DNA from: Pseudomonas poae
GTDB taxonomy: Bacteria > Pseudomonadota > Gammaproteobacteria > Pseudomonadales > Pseudomonadaceae
Reading direction: 5' to 3'
Assembly: GCF_001439785.1 (NCBI RefSeq)
Contig: NZ_JYLI01000012.1
Coordinates: 1-64,000 of the forward strand
DNA: 64,000 nt
Shown: in pieces, positions 51,704-60,580 of the stretch
Layout of the letters: the number at the start of each line of letters is the position of its first letter
Position numbering within the stretch: position 1 is the stretch's first letter
Position numbers and translations under genes: made by a program
The notes under the pieces: generated by a model
What the model saw: the letters and a program-made list of their open reading frames with translations, nothing else
The model's database searches: none
Told to the model about the DNA's origin: nothing

Positions 51704-53488
51704 ATGACTACAGGCAGTGCTCTGTACATCCCGCCTTATAAGGCAGACGACCAGGATGTGGTTGTCGAACTCAATAACCGTTTTGGCCCTGACGCCTTCA
51801 CCGCCCAGGCCACACGCACCGGTATGCCGGTGCTGTGGGTGGCGCGTGCGCGGCTCGTCGAAGTCCTGAGCTTCCTGCGCAACCTGCCCAAGCCGTACGT
51901 CATGCTCTATGACCTGCATGGCGTGGACGAACGTCTGCGCACCAAGCGCCAGGGCTTGCCGAGCGGCGCCGATTTCACCGTGTTCTACCACCTGCTGTCG
52001 ATCGAACGTAACAGCGACGTGATGATCAAGGTTGCCCTTTCCGAAGGCGACCTGAGCGTGCCGACCGTGACCGGCATCTGGCCCAACGCCAGCTGGTACG
52101 AGCGCGAAGTCTGGGACATGTTCGGCATCGACTTCCCGGGCCACCCGCACCTGACGCGCATCATGATGCCGCCGACCTGGGAAGGTCACCCGCTGCGCAA
52201 GGACTACCCTGCCCGTGCCACCGAATTCGACCCGTTCAGCCTGACGCTCGCCAAGCAGCAACTGGAAGAAGAAGCCGCGCGCTTCCGTCCGGAAGACTGG
52301 GGCATGAAGCGCTCCGGCACCAACGAGGACTACATGTTCCTCAACCTGGGTCCGAACCACCCTTCGGCTCACGGTGCCTTCCGCATCATCCTGCAACTGG
52401 ACGGCGAAGAAATCGTCGACTGCGTGCCCGACATCGGCTACCACCACCGCGGCGCCGAGAAGATGGCCGAGCGTCAGTCCTGGCACAGCTTCATCCCGTA
52501 CACCGACCGTATCGACTACCTGGGCGGCGTGATGAACAACCTGCCGTACGTGCTCTCGGTCGAGAAGCTCGCCGGCATCAAGGTGCCGGACCGCGTCGAT
52601 ACCATCCGCATCATGATGGCCGAGTTCTTCCGCATCACCAGCCACCTGCTGTTCCTGGGCACCTACATCCAGGACGTCGGCGCCATGACCCCGGTGTTCT
52701 TCACCTTCACCGACCGTCAACGCGCCTACAAGGTCATCGAAGCCGTCACCGGTTTCCGCCTGCACCCGGCCTGGTACCGCATCGGCGGCGTGGCCCACGA
52801 CCTGCCAAATGGCTGGGAGCGTCTGGTCAAGGAATTCATCGACTGGATGCCCAAGCGTCTGGACGAGTACCAGAAAGCCGCCCTGGACAACAGCATCCTC
52901 AAAGGCCGCACCATAGGCGTCGCCCAGTACAACACCAAAGAGGCCCTGGAATGGGGCGTCACCGGTGCCGGCCTGCGCTCCACCGGCTGCGATTTCGACC
53001 TGCGTAAAGCGCGCCCGTACTCCGGCTACCAGAACTTCGAGTTCGAAGTGCCGCTGGCCGCCAATGGCGATGCCTACGACCGTTGCATCGTGCGCGTCGA
53101 AGAAATGCGCCAGAGCCTGAAAATCATCGAGCAGTGCATGCGCAACATGCCGGCCGGCCCGTACAAGGCGGATCACCCGCTGACCACGCCGCCGCCGAAA
53201 GAACGCACGCTGCAGCACATCGAAACCCTGATCACGCACTTCCTGCAGGTTTCGTGGGGCCCGGTCATGCCGGCCAACGAATCCTTCCAGATGATCGAAG
53301 CGACCAAGGGTATCAACAGTTATTACCTGACGAGCGATGGCGGCACCATGAGCTACCGCACCCGGATTCGCACCCCAAGCTTCCCGCACTTGCAGCAGAT
53401 CCCTTCGGTGATCAAAGGCGAGATGGTCGCGGACTTGATTGCGTACCTGGGTAGTATCGATTTCGTTATGGCCGACGTGGACCGCTAA
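51704..53488 (+). CDS. nuoC: NADH-quinone oxidoreductase fused subunits C and D
   Basis: A 594-aa fusion, normal in Gammaproteobacteria: the NuoC part (about 1-190, NASWYEREVWDMFGIDFPGH and RIMMPPTWEGHPLRKDYPAR) leads into the NuoD part (MFLNLGPNHPSAHGAFRIIL from about 208, PDIGYHHRGAEKMAERQSWH, and the C-terminal GEMVADLIAYLGSIDFVMAD). The histidine and tyrosine at the quinone head-group site come from NuoD. The 71-bp gap before it and the one-base distance to nuoE are usual. Confidence 0.96.
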   Translation: MTTGSALYIPPYKADDQDVVVELNNRFGPDAFTAQATRTGMPVLWVARARLVEVLSFLRNLPKPYVMLYDLHGVDERLRTKRQGLPSGADFTVFYHLLSIERNSDVMIKVALSEGDLSVPTVTGIWPNASWYEREVWDMFGIDFPGHPHLTRIMMPPTWEGHPLRKDYPARATEFDPFSLTLAKQQLEEEAARFRPEDWGMKRSGTNEDYMFLNLGPNHPSAHGAFRIILQLDGEEIVDCVPDIGYHHRGAEKMAERQSWHSFIPYTDRIDYLGGVMNNLPYVLSVEKLAGIKVPDRVDTIRIMMAEFFRITSHLLFLGTYIQDVGAMTPVFFTFTDRQRAYKVIEAVTGFRLHPAWYRIGGVAHDLPNGWERLVKEFIDWMPKRLDEYQKAALDNSILKGRTIGVAQYNTKEALEWGVTGAGLRSTGCDFDLRKARPYSGYQNFEFEVPLAANGDAYDRCIVRVEEMRQSLKIIEQCMRNMPAGPYKADHPLTTPPPKERTLQHIETLITHFLQVSWGPVMPANESFQMIEATKGINSYYLTSDGGTMSYRTRIRTPSFPHLQQIPSVIKGEMVADLIAYLGSIDFVMADVDR

Positions 53489-53490
53489 GC

Positions 53491-53988
53491 ATGAACAGCA
53501 CGCTTATCCAGACAGACCGTTTCACCTTGAGTGAAACCGAGCGCTCGGCCATCGAGCACGAGCTGCATCACTACGAAGACCCGCGCGCGGCGTCGATCGA
53601 AGCCTTGAAGATCGTGCAGAAGGAACGTGGCTGGGTGCCAGACGGCGCCCTCTACGCCATCGGCGAGATCCTCGGCATCCCGGCCAGCGACGTTGAAGGC
53701 GTGGCCACGTTCTACAGCCAGATCTTCCGCCAGCCGGTGGGTCGCCACATCATTCGCGTGTGCGACAGCATGGTCTGCTACATCGGTGGTCACGAGTCCG
53801 TGGTCAGCGAAATCCAGGCCAAACTGGGCATCGGCCTTGGCCAGACCACCGCAGACGGGCGTTTCACGCTGCTGCCGGTGTGCTGCCTGGGCAACTGCGA
53901 CAAGGCGCCGGCGTTGATGATCGACGACGACACATTCGGTGACGTCCAGCCTGCTGGCGTGACCCAATTGCTCGAGGGCTACCCATGA
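53491..53988 (+). CDS. nuoE: NADH-quinone oxidoreductase subunit E
   Basis: NuoE binds the off-path [2Fe-2S] cluster N1a. The 165-aa protein has the thioredoxin-like C-terminal domain with cysteines in RVCDSMVCYIGGHESV and LPVCCLGNCDKAPALMIDDD, and a helical N-terminal part (ASIEALKIVQKERGWVPDGA). It overlaps nuoF by 4 nt (ATGA). Confidence 0.96.
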   Translation: MNSTLIQTDRFTLSETERSAIEHELHHYEDPRAASIEALKIVQKERGWVPDGALYAIGEILGIPASDVEGVATFYSQIFRQPVGRHIIRVCDSMVCYIGGHESVVSEIQAKLGIGLGQTTADGRFTLLPVCCLGNCDKAPALMIDDDTFGDVQPAGVTQLLEGYP

Positions 53989-55343
53989 CCCTGACTTCTT
54001 TCGGCCCGGCCAACCTGATCAAGCGTTCGGCCGAGACCCACCCGCTCACCTGGCGTCTGCGTGACGACGGCGAGCCCGTGTGGCTCGACGAATACCAGAC
54101 CAAGAACGGCTACGCCGCTGCGCGCAAGGCCTTCGCCGACATGGCCCAGGACGACATCGTCCAGACCGTGAAAGACGCCGGCCTCAAGGGTCGCGGCGGT
54201 GCGGGTTTCCCCACTGGCGTGAAGTGGGGCCTGATGCCCAAGGACGAATCCATCAACATCCGCTACCTGTTATGCAACGCGGATGAAATGGAGCCGAACA
54301 CCTGGAAAGACCGCATGCTGATGGAGCAACTGCCCCATCTGCTGATCGAAGGCATGCTGATCAGCGCCCGCGCGCTGAAAACCTACCGTGGCTACATCTT
54401 CCTGCGTGGCGAATACACCACCGCCGCCAAGCACCTCAACCGCGCCGTGGCAGAAGCCAAGGCCGCTGGCCTGCTGGGCAAGAACATCCTCGGTTCCGGT
54501 TTTGACTTCGAGCTGTTCGTGCACACCGGCGCCGGGCGTTACATCTGCGGTGAAGAAACCGCACTGATCAACTCCCTCGAAGGCCGCCGCGCCAACCCGC
54601 GCTCCAAGCCGCCCTTCCCTGCCGCCGTAGGCGTGTGGGGCAAGCCGACCTGCGTGAACAACGTCGAAACCCTGTGCAACGTGCCGGCGATCATCGCCGA
54701 CGGCGTGGACTGGTACAAATCGTTGGCCCGCGAAGGCAGCGAAGACATGGGCACCAAGCTCATGGGCTTCTCCGGCAAGGTCAAGAACCCTGGCCTGTGG
54801 GAGCTGCCATTTGGCGTCACCGCACGCGAGCTGTTCGAGGACTACGCTGGCGGCATGCGCGACGGCTACACCTTGAAAGCCTGGCAGCCAGGCGGCGCCG
54901 GTACCGGCTTCCTGCTCCCCGAGCACCTCGACGCACAGATGTATGCCGGCGGCATCGGCAAGGTGGGCACCCGGATGGGTACTGGCCTGGCCATGGCGGT
55001 GGACAACACGGTGAACATGGTCTCGCTGCTGCGCAACATGGAGCAGTTCTTTGCCCGTGAATCCTGCGGCTTCTGCACCCCGTGCCGTGACGGTCTGCCG
55101 TGGAGCGTGAAGCTGCTGATGGCCCTGGAAAACGGCGAAGGCCGCGAAGGAGACATCGAGACCCTGTTGGGTCTGGTCGGTTTCCTCGGCCCAGGCAAGA
55201 CTTTCTGTGCTCACGCACCGGGCGCCGTGGAGCCATTGGGCAGCGCAATCAAATACTTCCGCCCTGAATTCGAGGCCGGCATCGCGCCAACCCGCGCGGG
55301 CGAGCTCACTCAGGTGGTATCGCCGACCATGGTCGGCGCGTAA
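53985..55343 (+). CDS. nuoF: NADH-quinone oxidoreductase subunit F
   Basis: NuoF binds NADH, FMN and the [4Fe-4S] cluster N3. The 452-aa protein has the FMN loop LKGRGGAGFPTGVKWG near residue 65, the NADH-binding GAGRYICGEETALINSLEGR and the cluster motif ESCGFCTPCRDGLPW near 355, with the fourth cysteine later in CAHAPG. It starts at 53985 over the nuoE stop. An unusual 134-bp gap with a hairpin follows before nuoG. Confidence 0.97.
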   Translation: MTLTSFGPANLIKRSAETHPLTWRLRDDGEPVWLDEYQTKNGYAAARKAFADMAQDDIVQTVKDAGLKGRGGAGFPTGVKWGLMPKDESINIRYLLCNADEMEPNTWKDRMLMEQLPHLLIEGMLISARALKTYRGYIFLRGEYTTAAKHLNRAVAEAKAAGLLGKNILGSGFDFELFVHTGAGRYICGEETALINSLEGRRANPRSKPPFPAAVGVWGKPTCVNNVETLCNVPAIIADGVDWYKSLAREGSEDMGTKLMGFSGKVKNPGLWELPFGVTARELFEDYAGGMRDGYTLKAWQPGGAGTGFLLPEHLDAQMYAGGIGKVGTRMGTGLAMAVDNTVNMVSLLRNMEQFFARESCGFCTPCRDGLPWSVKLLMALENGEGREGDIETLLGLVGFLGPGKTFCAHAPGAVEPLGSAIKYFRPEFEAGIAPTRAGELTQVVSPTMVGA

Positions 55344-55353
55344 CGCTTTAAAG

Positions 55354-55380
55354 GCGAAGGGCCCGTGCCCTTCGCTTTCT
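55354..55380 (+). terminator. Hairpin with terminator features inside the nuo operon
   Basis: GCGAAGGGC (55354-55362), CCGT loop and GCCCTTCGC (55367-55375), followed by TTTCT. It stands 11 bp after nuoF, in the only long gap of the operon, and could partly terminate or protect the 3' end of nuoA-F mRNA. Confidence 0.55.
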
Positions 55381-55477
55381 CATGTGCTGACGCCTTGATG
55401 GCTGTGTAGATGCCCATGAATAACAAGATTCCATTAGCCACGCCCGCTGACAACGGGCCAACGAAGAACTTTGAACC

Positions 55478-58192
55478 ATGGCCACTATCCACGTAGACGG
55501 CAAAGCGCTCGAAGTCGATGGGGCGGACAACCTGTTACAGGCATGTCTGTCACTCGGCCTCGACATCCCGTATTTCTGCTGGCACCCCGCGCTCGGTAGC
55601 GTCGGTGCCTGTCGCCAGTGTGCGGTCAAGCAGTACACCGACGAGAACGACACCCGTGGTCGTATCGTCATGTCGTGCATGACCCCAGCCACCGACAACA
55701 CCTGGATCTCCATCGAAGATGAAGAATCCAAGGCGTTCCGCGCCAGTGTCGTCGAATGGCTGATGACCAACCACCCCCACGACTGCCCGGTCTGTGAGGA
55801 AGGCGGTCACTGCCACCTGCAAGACATGACGGTGATGACCGGCCACAACGAGCGCCGCTATCGCTTCACCAAGCGCACCCACCAGAACCAGGACCTCGGC
55901 CCGTTCATTTCCCACGAGATGAACCGCTGCATCGCCTGCTACCGCTGCGTGCGTTTCTACAAAGACTACGCCGGCGGCACCGATCTCGGCGTCTTCGGCG
56001 CCCACGACAACGTGTACTTCGGTCGCGTTGAAGATGGCGTGCTCGAAAGCGAGTTCTCCGGCAACCTCACCGAGGTCTGCCCGACCGGTGTGTTCACTGA
56101 CAAGACCCACTCCGAGCGCTACAACCGCAAGTGGGACATGCAATTCGCGCCGAGCATCTGCCATGGTTGCTCCAGCGGTTGCAACATCTCCCCGGGCGAA
56201 CGCTACGGTGAACTGCGTCGCATCGAAAACCGCTTCAACGGTTCGGTCAACCAGTACTTCCTGTGCGACCGTGGCCGTTTCGGCTATGGCTACGTCAACC
56301 GCAAGGATCGCCCGCGCCAGCCGTTGCTGGCCGATGGCACCCCACTGAGCCTGGACAGCGCGCTGGATAAAGCCGCCGAACTGCTGCGCGGCCGCAACAT
56401 CGTCGGTATCGGTTCGCCACGCGCCAGCCTCGAAAGCAACTTCGCGTTGCGCGAGCTGGTCGGCGCCGAGCACTTCTACTGCGGTATCGAAGCCGGCGAG
56501 CTGGAGCGCATCCGTCTGGTCCTGCAAGTGCTGAATGACAGCCCGCTGCCAGTGCCGAACATGCGCGACATCGAGGACCACGATGCGATCTTCGTACTCG
56601 GTGAAGACCTGACCCAGACCGCAGCGCGCGTGGCCCTCTCCCTGCGCCAGTCGGTCAAGGGCAAGGCCGAAGACATGGCCGACGCCATGCGCGTGCAGCC
56701 TTGGCTCGACGCCGCCGTGAAGAACATCGGCCAGCACGCGCTGAACCCTCTGTTTATCGCCTCCCTGGCTGAAACCAAGCTCGACGATATCGCCGAAGAA
56801 TGCGTCCACGCCGCACCCGACGACCTGGCCCGCATCGGTTTCGCCGTGGCCCACGCCCTCGACGCGAGCGCACCGGTCGTCGAAGGCCTGGACACTGAAG
56901 CCCTCGAACTGGCCCAACGCATCGCCGACGCCCTGCTGGCGGCCAAGCGTCCATTGATCATTGCCGGCACCTCGCTGGGTTCCAAGGCGCTGATCGAAGC
57001 CGCCGCCAACATCGCCAAGGCCTTGAAGCTGCGCGACAAGAACGGCTCCATCAGTCTGGTGGTGCCGGAAGCCAACAGCCTTGGCCTGGCCATGCTCGGC
57101 GGCGAGTCCCTCGACGCCGGCCTGCAAGCGGTGATCGACGGCAATGCCGACGCCATCGTGGTGCTGGAAAACGACCTGTACACCCGCACCGCTGCGGCCA
57201 AGGTTGACGCTGCACTGGACGCTTCCAAGGTCCTGATCGTGGCCGACCACCAGCAGACCGCCACCAGTGAACGCGCCCATCTGGTACTGCCGGCCGCCAC
57301 CTTCGCCGAAGGCGACGGTACGCTGGTCAGCCAGGAAGGCCGCGCCCAGCGCTTCTTCCAGGTGTTCGATCCGAAATACATGGACGCCAGCATCCTGGTT
57401 CACGAAGGCTGGCGCTGGCTGCATGCCCTGCGCGCGACCCTGCTGAACCAGCCGATCGACTGGACCCAGCTCGACCACGTCACCGCCGCTACCGCCGCCA
57501 GCGCGCCGCAACTGGCCCGCATCGTCGATGCCGCACCGTCCGCCGCGTTCCGCATCAAAGGCATGAAACTGGCCCGCGAACCGCTGCGCTACTCCGGCCG
57601 CACGGCCATGCGCGCCGATATCAGCGTGCACGAACCGCGCACCCCGCAGGACCACGACACCGCGTTCGCCTTCTCCATGGAAGGCTACTCGGGTTCAGCC
57701 GAACCGCGTCAGCAGGTGCCGTTTGCCTGGTCGCCGGGCTGGAACTCGCCTCAGGCCTGGAACAAGTTCCAGGACGAAGTCGGTGGTCACATCCGCGCTG
57801 GCGACCCGGGCACACGCCTGATCGAAACCCAGGGCGACTCGCTGAACTGGTTCGCCGCCGTACCGCGTCCGTTCAACCCGGCGCCGGGCACCTGGCAGGT
57901 TGTGCCGTTCTTCCATCTGTTCGGCAGCGAAGAAAACTCTTCCAAGGCCGCACCGGTGCAAGAGCGCATTCCGGACGCCTACGTGTCGCTGGCCAAGTCC
58001 GAAGCCGATCGCCTGGGCGTCAACGACGGTGCCCTGCTCAGCCTGAACGTGGCCGGCCAGACCCTGCGTCTGCCGCTGCGCATCAACGATGAGCTGGGTG
58101 CGGGCCTGGTTGCACTGCCTAAAGGCCTCGCCGGTATCCCGCCTGCGGTCTTTGGCAAAACCGTTGACGGTCTGCAGGAGGCAGCGCAATGA
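55478..58192 (+). CDS. nuoG: NADH-quinone oxidoreductase subunit G
   Basis: The 904-aa protein carries several Fe-S clusters. N-terminal [2Fe-2S] ferredoxin domain (MATIHVDGKALEVDGADNLL, FCWHPALGSVGACRQCAVKQ), the His-ligated cluster HPHDCPVCEEGGHCHLQDM, CIACYRCVRFYKDYAG with a second cluster, and the molybdopterin-oxidoreductase-like body with CHGCSSGCNISPGERYGEL (cluster N7-type cysteines as in E. coli). No molybdenum is bound. It is the largest subunit; the start ATG at 55478 follows a 134-bp gap after nuoF. Confidence 0.97.
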   Translation: MATIHVDGKALEVDGADNLLQACLSLGLDIPYFCWHPALGSVGACRQCAVKQYTDENDTRGRIVMSCMTPATDNTWISIEDEESKAFRASVVEWLMTNHPHDCPVCEEGGHCHLQDMTVMTGHNERRYRFTKRTHQNQDLGPFISHEMNRCIACYRCVRFYKDYAGGTDLGVFGAHDNVYFGRVEDGVLESEFSGNLTEVCPTGVFTDKTHSERYNRKWDMQFAPSICHGCSSGCNISPGERYGELRRIENRFNGSVNQYFLCDRGRFGYGYVNRKDRPRQPLLADGTPLSLDSALDKAAELLRGRNIVGIGSPRASLESNFALRELVGAEHFYCGIEAGELERIRLVLQVLNDSPLPVPNMRDIEDHDAIFVLGEDLTQTAARVALSLRQSVKGKAEDMADAMRVQPWLDAAVKNIGQHALNPLFIASLAETKLDDIAEECVHAAPDDLARIGFAVAHALDASAPVVEGLDTEALELAQRIADALLAAKRPLIIAGTSLGSKALIEAAANIAKALKLRDKNGSISLVVPEANSLGLAMLGGESLDAGLQAVIDGNADAIVVLENDLYTRTAAAKVDAALDASKVLIVADHQQTATSERAHLVLPAATFAEGDGTLVSQEGRAQRFFQVFDPKYMDASILVHEGWRWLHALRATLLNQPIDWTQLDHVTAATAASAPQLARIVDAAPSAAFRIKGMKLAREPLRYSGRTAMRADISVHEPRTPQDHDTAFAFSMEGYSGSAEPRQQVPFAWSPGWNSPQAWNKFQDEVGGHIRAGDPGTRLIETQGDSLNWFAAVPRPFNPAPGTWQVVPFFHLFGSEENSSKAAPVQERIPDAYVSLAKSEADRLGVNDGALLSLNVAGQTLRLPLRINDELGAGLVALPKGLAGIPPAVFGKTVDGLQEAAQ

Positions 58193-59196
58193 CCTGGTTC
58201 ACCCCTGAAGTGATCGACGTGATCATCTCGGTCCTCAAGGCCATCGTGATCCTGTTGGCCGTGGTCGTTGCGGGCGCCCTGCTCAGCTTCGTCGAACGCC
58301 GTCTGCTGGGCTGGTGGCAGGACCGTTACGGTCCGAACCGCGTTGGCCCGTTCGGCATGTTCCAGATCGCCGCCGACATGCTGAAAATGTTCTTCAAGGA
58401 AGACTGGACGCCGCCGTTCGCCGACAAGGTGATCTTCACCCTGGCGCCGGTGGTTGCCATGAGCGCCTTGCTGATCGCCTTCGCGGTCATCCCGATCACC
58501 CCGACCTGGGGCGTGGCGGACCTGAACATCGGCCTGCTGTTCTTCTTCGCCATGGCCGGTCTGTCGGTGTACGCCGTGCTGTTCGCCGGTTGGTCGAGCA
58601 ACAACAAGTTCGCCCTGCTGGGCAGCTTGCGCGCCTCGGCCCAGACCGTGTCCTACGAAGTGTTCATGGGCCTGGCGCTGATGGGCATCGTGGTGCAGGT
58701 CGGCTCGTTCAACATGCGCGACATCGTCGAGTATCAGGCGCAGAACCTGTGGTTCATCATTCCGCAGTTCTTCGGCTTCTGTACCTTCTTCATCGCAGGC
58801 GTGGCCGTGACTCACCGTCACCCATTCGACCAGCCGGAAGCGGAACAGGAACTGGCCGACGGTTACCACATTGAATATGCCGGCATGAAGTGGGGCATGT
58901 TCTTCGTCGGTGAGTACATCGGCATCATCCTGATCTCGGCCCTGCTGGTGACGCTGTTCTTCGGCGGCTGGCACGGTCCGTTTGGCATCCTGCCGCAGTT
59001 GGCGTTCTTCTGGTTCTTCCTCAAGACCGCGTTCTTCATCATGTTGTTTATCCTGCTGCGCGCTTCCATTCCGCGTCCACGATACGACCAGGTGATGGAT
59101 TTCAGCTGGCGCTTCTGCCTGCCACTGACCCTGATCAATTTGCTGGTGACCGCTGCCGTTGTGTTGTTGAACACGCCAGCGGCCGCGGTTCAGTGA
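58189..59196 (+). CDS. nuoH: NADH-quinone oxidoreductase subunit H
   Basis: A 335-aa membrane subunit with eight helices. Conserved features are LSFVERRLLGWWQDRYGPNR on the first loop, VGPFGMFQIAADMLKMFFKE, and EYAGMKWGMFFVGEYIGIIL, whose acidic residues form the start of the proton path below the quinone cavity. It overlaps the nuoG stop by 4 nt. Confidence 0.96.
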   Translation: MTWFTPEVIDVIISVLKAIVILLAVVVAGALLSFVERRLLGWWQDRYGPNRVGPFGMFQIAADMLKMFFKEDWTPPFADKVIFTLAPVVAMSALLIAFAVIPITPTWGVADLNIGLLFFFAMAGLSVYAVLFAGWSSNNKFALLGSLRASAQTVSYEVFMGLALMGIVVQVGSFNMRDIVEYQAQNLWFIIPQFFGFCTFFIAGVAVTHRHPFDQPEAEQELADGYHIEYAGMKWGMFFVGEYIGIILISALLVTLFFGGWHGPFGILPQLAFFWFFLKTAFFIMLFILLRASIPRPRYDQVMDFSWRFCLPLTLINLLVTAAVVLLNTPAAAVQ

Positions 59197-59207
59197 GGAT
59201 TTGACCC

Positions 59208-59756
59208 ATGTTCAAATATATTGGCGACATCGTTAAGGGTACTGGTACCCAGTTGCGAAGCCTGGTGATGGTGTTCGGTCACGGCTTTCGCAAACGCGAC
59301 ACCCTGCAATACCCGGAAGAAGCGGTGTACCTGCCGCCGCGCTACCGCGGCCGCATCGTGCTCACCCGCGACCCGGATGGCGAAGAGCGTTGCGTAGCCT
59401 GCAACCTGTGCGCCGTGGCGTGCCCGGTGGGTTGCATCTCCCTGCAGAAAGCTGAAACCGAAGACGGTCGCTGGTACCCGGACTTCTTCCGAATCAACTT
59501 CTCGCGCTGCATTTTCTGCGGCCTCTGCGAGGAAGCTTGCCCGACCACCGCGATCCAGCTCACGCCGGATTTCGAGATGGCCGAGTTCAAACGTCAGGAC
59601 CTGGTGTACGAGAAAGAAGATCTGCTGATCTCTGGTCCCGGTAAAAACCCTGATTACAACTTCTATCGTGTTGCAGGTATGGCCGTTGCCGGTAAGCCCA
59701 AGGGCGCCGCACAAAACGAAGCCGAGCCGATCAACGTGAAGAGCTTGCTGCCTTAA
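59208..59756 (+). CDS. nuoI: NADH-quinone oxidoreductase subunit I
   Basis: NuoI carries two [4Fe-4S] clusters (N6a, N6b) in the connecting arm. The 182-aa protein has the two ferredoxin motifs CVACNLCAVACPVGC and CIFCGLCEEACPTTAIQ, preceded by an amphipathic N-terminal helix (MFKYIGDIVKGTGTQLRSLV). Length is the usual one for Pseudomonas. It starts 11 bp after nuoH. Confidence 0.97.
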   Translation: MFKYIGDIVKGTGTQLRSLVMVFGHGFRKRDTLQYPEEAVYLPPRYRGRIVLTRDPDGEERCVACNLCAVACPVGCISLQKAETEDGRWYPDFFRINFSRCIFCGLCEEACPTTAIQLTPDFEMAEFKRQDLVYEKEDLLISGPGKNPDYNFYRVAGMAVAGKPKGAAQNEAEPINVKSLLP

Positions 59757-59765
59757 GGAAGAAAG

Positions 59766-60269
59766 ATGGAATTCGCTTTCTATTTCGCATCGGGTATCGC
59801 GGTTGTGTCCACGCTTCGCGTGATCACCAACAACAACCCCGTGCACGCCCTGCTCTACCTGATCATTTCGCTGATCGCCGTGGCGATGACCTTCTTTGCC
59901 CTCGGCGCGCCGTTCGCCGGTGTGCTGGAAGTGATCGCCTACGCCGGCGCCATCATGGTGCTGTTCGTGTTCGTGGTGATGATGCTCAACCTGGGCCCGG
60001 CTTCGGTCGCCCAGGAACGCGTCTGGCTCAAGCCCGGCATCTGGCTCGGCCCGGTTGTCCTCGCAGCCCTGCTGCTGGGTGAGCTGCTGTATGTGCTGTT
60101 CGCTCACCAGAGCGGCCAGGCCATCGGCCACACCACCGTAGACGCCAAGGCCGTGGGTGTGAGCCTGTTCGGCCCGTACCTGCTGGTGGTCGAACTGGCT
60201 TCGATGCTGCTGCTCGCGGCAGCCATCACCGCCTTCCACTTGGGCCGCAACGAAGCCAAGGAGCAATGA
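59766..60269 (+). CDS. nuoJ: NADH-quinone oxidoreductase subunit J
   Basis: A 167-aa protein with five membrane helices: ASGIAVVSTLRVITNNNPVH, ALLYLIISLIAVAMTFFALG, and VLEVIAYAGAIMVLFVFVVM, where the bulge in the third helix is thought to link quinone reduction to proton pumping. It starts 9 bp after nuoI with AAGGAAG upstream. Confidence 0.95.
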   Translation: MEFAFYFASGIAVVSTLRVITNNNPVHALLYLIISLIAVAMTFFALGAPFAGVLEVIAYAGAIMVLFVFVVMMLNLGPASVAQERVWLKPGIWLGPVVLAALLLGELLYVLFAHQSGQAIGHTTVDAKAVGVSLFGPYLLVVELASMLLLAAAITAFHLGRNEAKEQ

Positions 60270-60271
60270 CG

Positions 60272-60580
60272 ATGCCTGCTATCCCTTTGGAGCATGGTCT
60301 GGCGGTCGCCGGCATCCTGTTCTGCCTTGGCCTGGTCGGCCTGATGGTGCGCCGTAACATTTTGTTCGTGTTGATGAGCCTGGAAATCATGATGAATGCC
60401 GCAGCACTGGCGTTCATCGTGGCAGGCGCTCGTTGGGGCCAGCCGGATGGACAAGTCATGTTCATCCTGGTGATCAGCCTGGCAGCCGCCGAGGCCAGCA
60501 TTGGCCTGGCGATCCTGCTGCAGCTGTACCGTCGCTTCCACACGCTTGATATCGACGCTGCCAGTGAGATGCGCGGATGA
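60272..60580 (+). CDS. nuoK: NADH-quinone oxidoreductase subunit K
   Basis: A 102-aa Mrp-related membrane protein with three helices: AVAGILFCLGLVGLMVRRNI, LMSLEIMMNAAALAFIVAGA and the third near VMFILVISLAAAEASIGLAI; the two glutamates (MSLEIM and AAAEAS) needed for proton transfer are present. Two ATGs compete: 60266 lies only 2 nt from AAGGAG (60258-60263), while 60272 lies 8 nt from it and gives the usual PAIPLEHGLAVAG start, so 60272 is chosen. It overlaps nuoL by 4 nt. Confidence 0.95.
   Translation: MPAIPLEHGLAVAGILFCLGLVGLMVRRNILFVLMSLEIMMNAAALAFIVAGARWGQPDGQVMFILVISLAAAEASIGLAILLQLYRRFHTLDIDAASEMRG

Noticed and set aside
55550..57655. 701-codon minus-strand frame opposite nuoG
   Set aside because: Antisense shadow of nuoG; no start signal and no recognisable protein.
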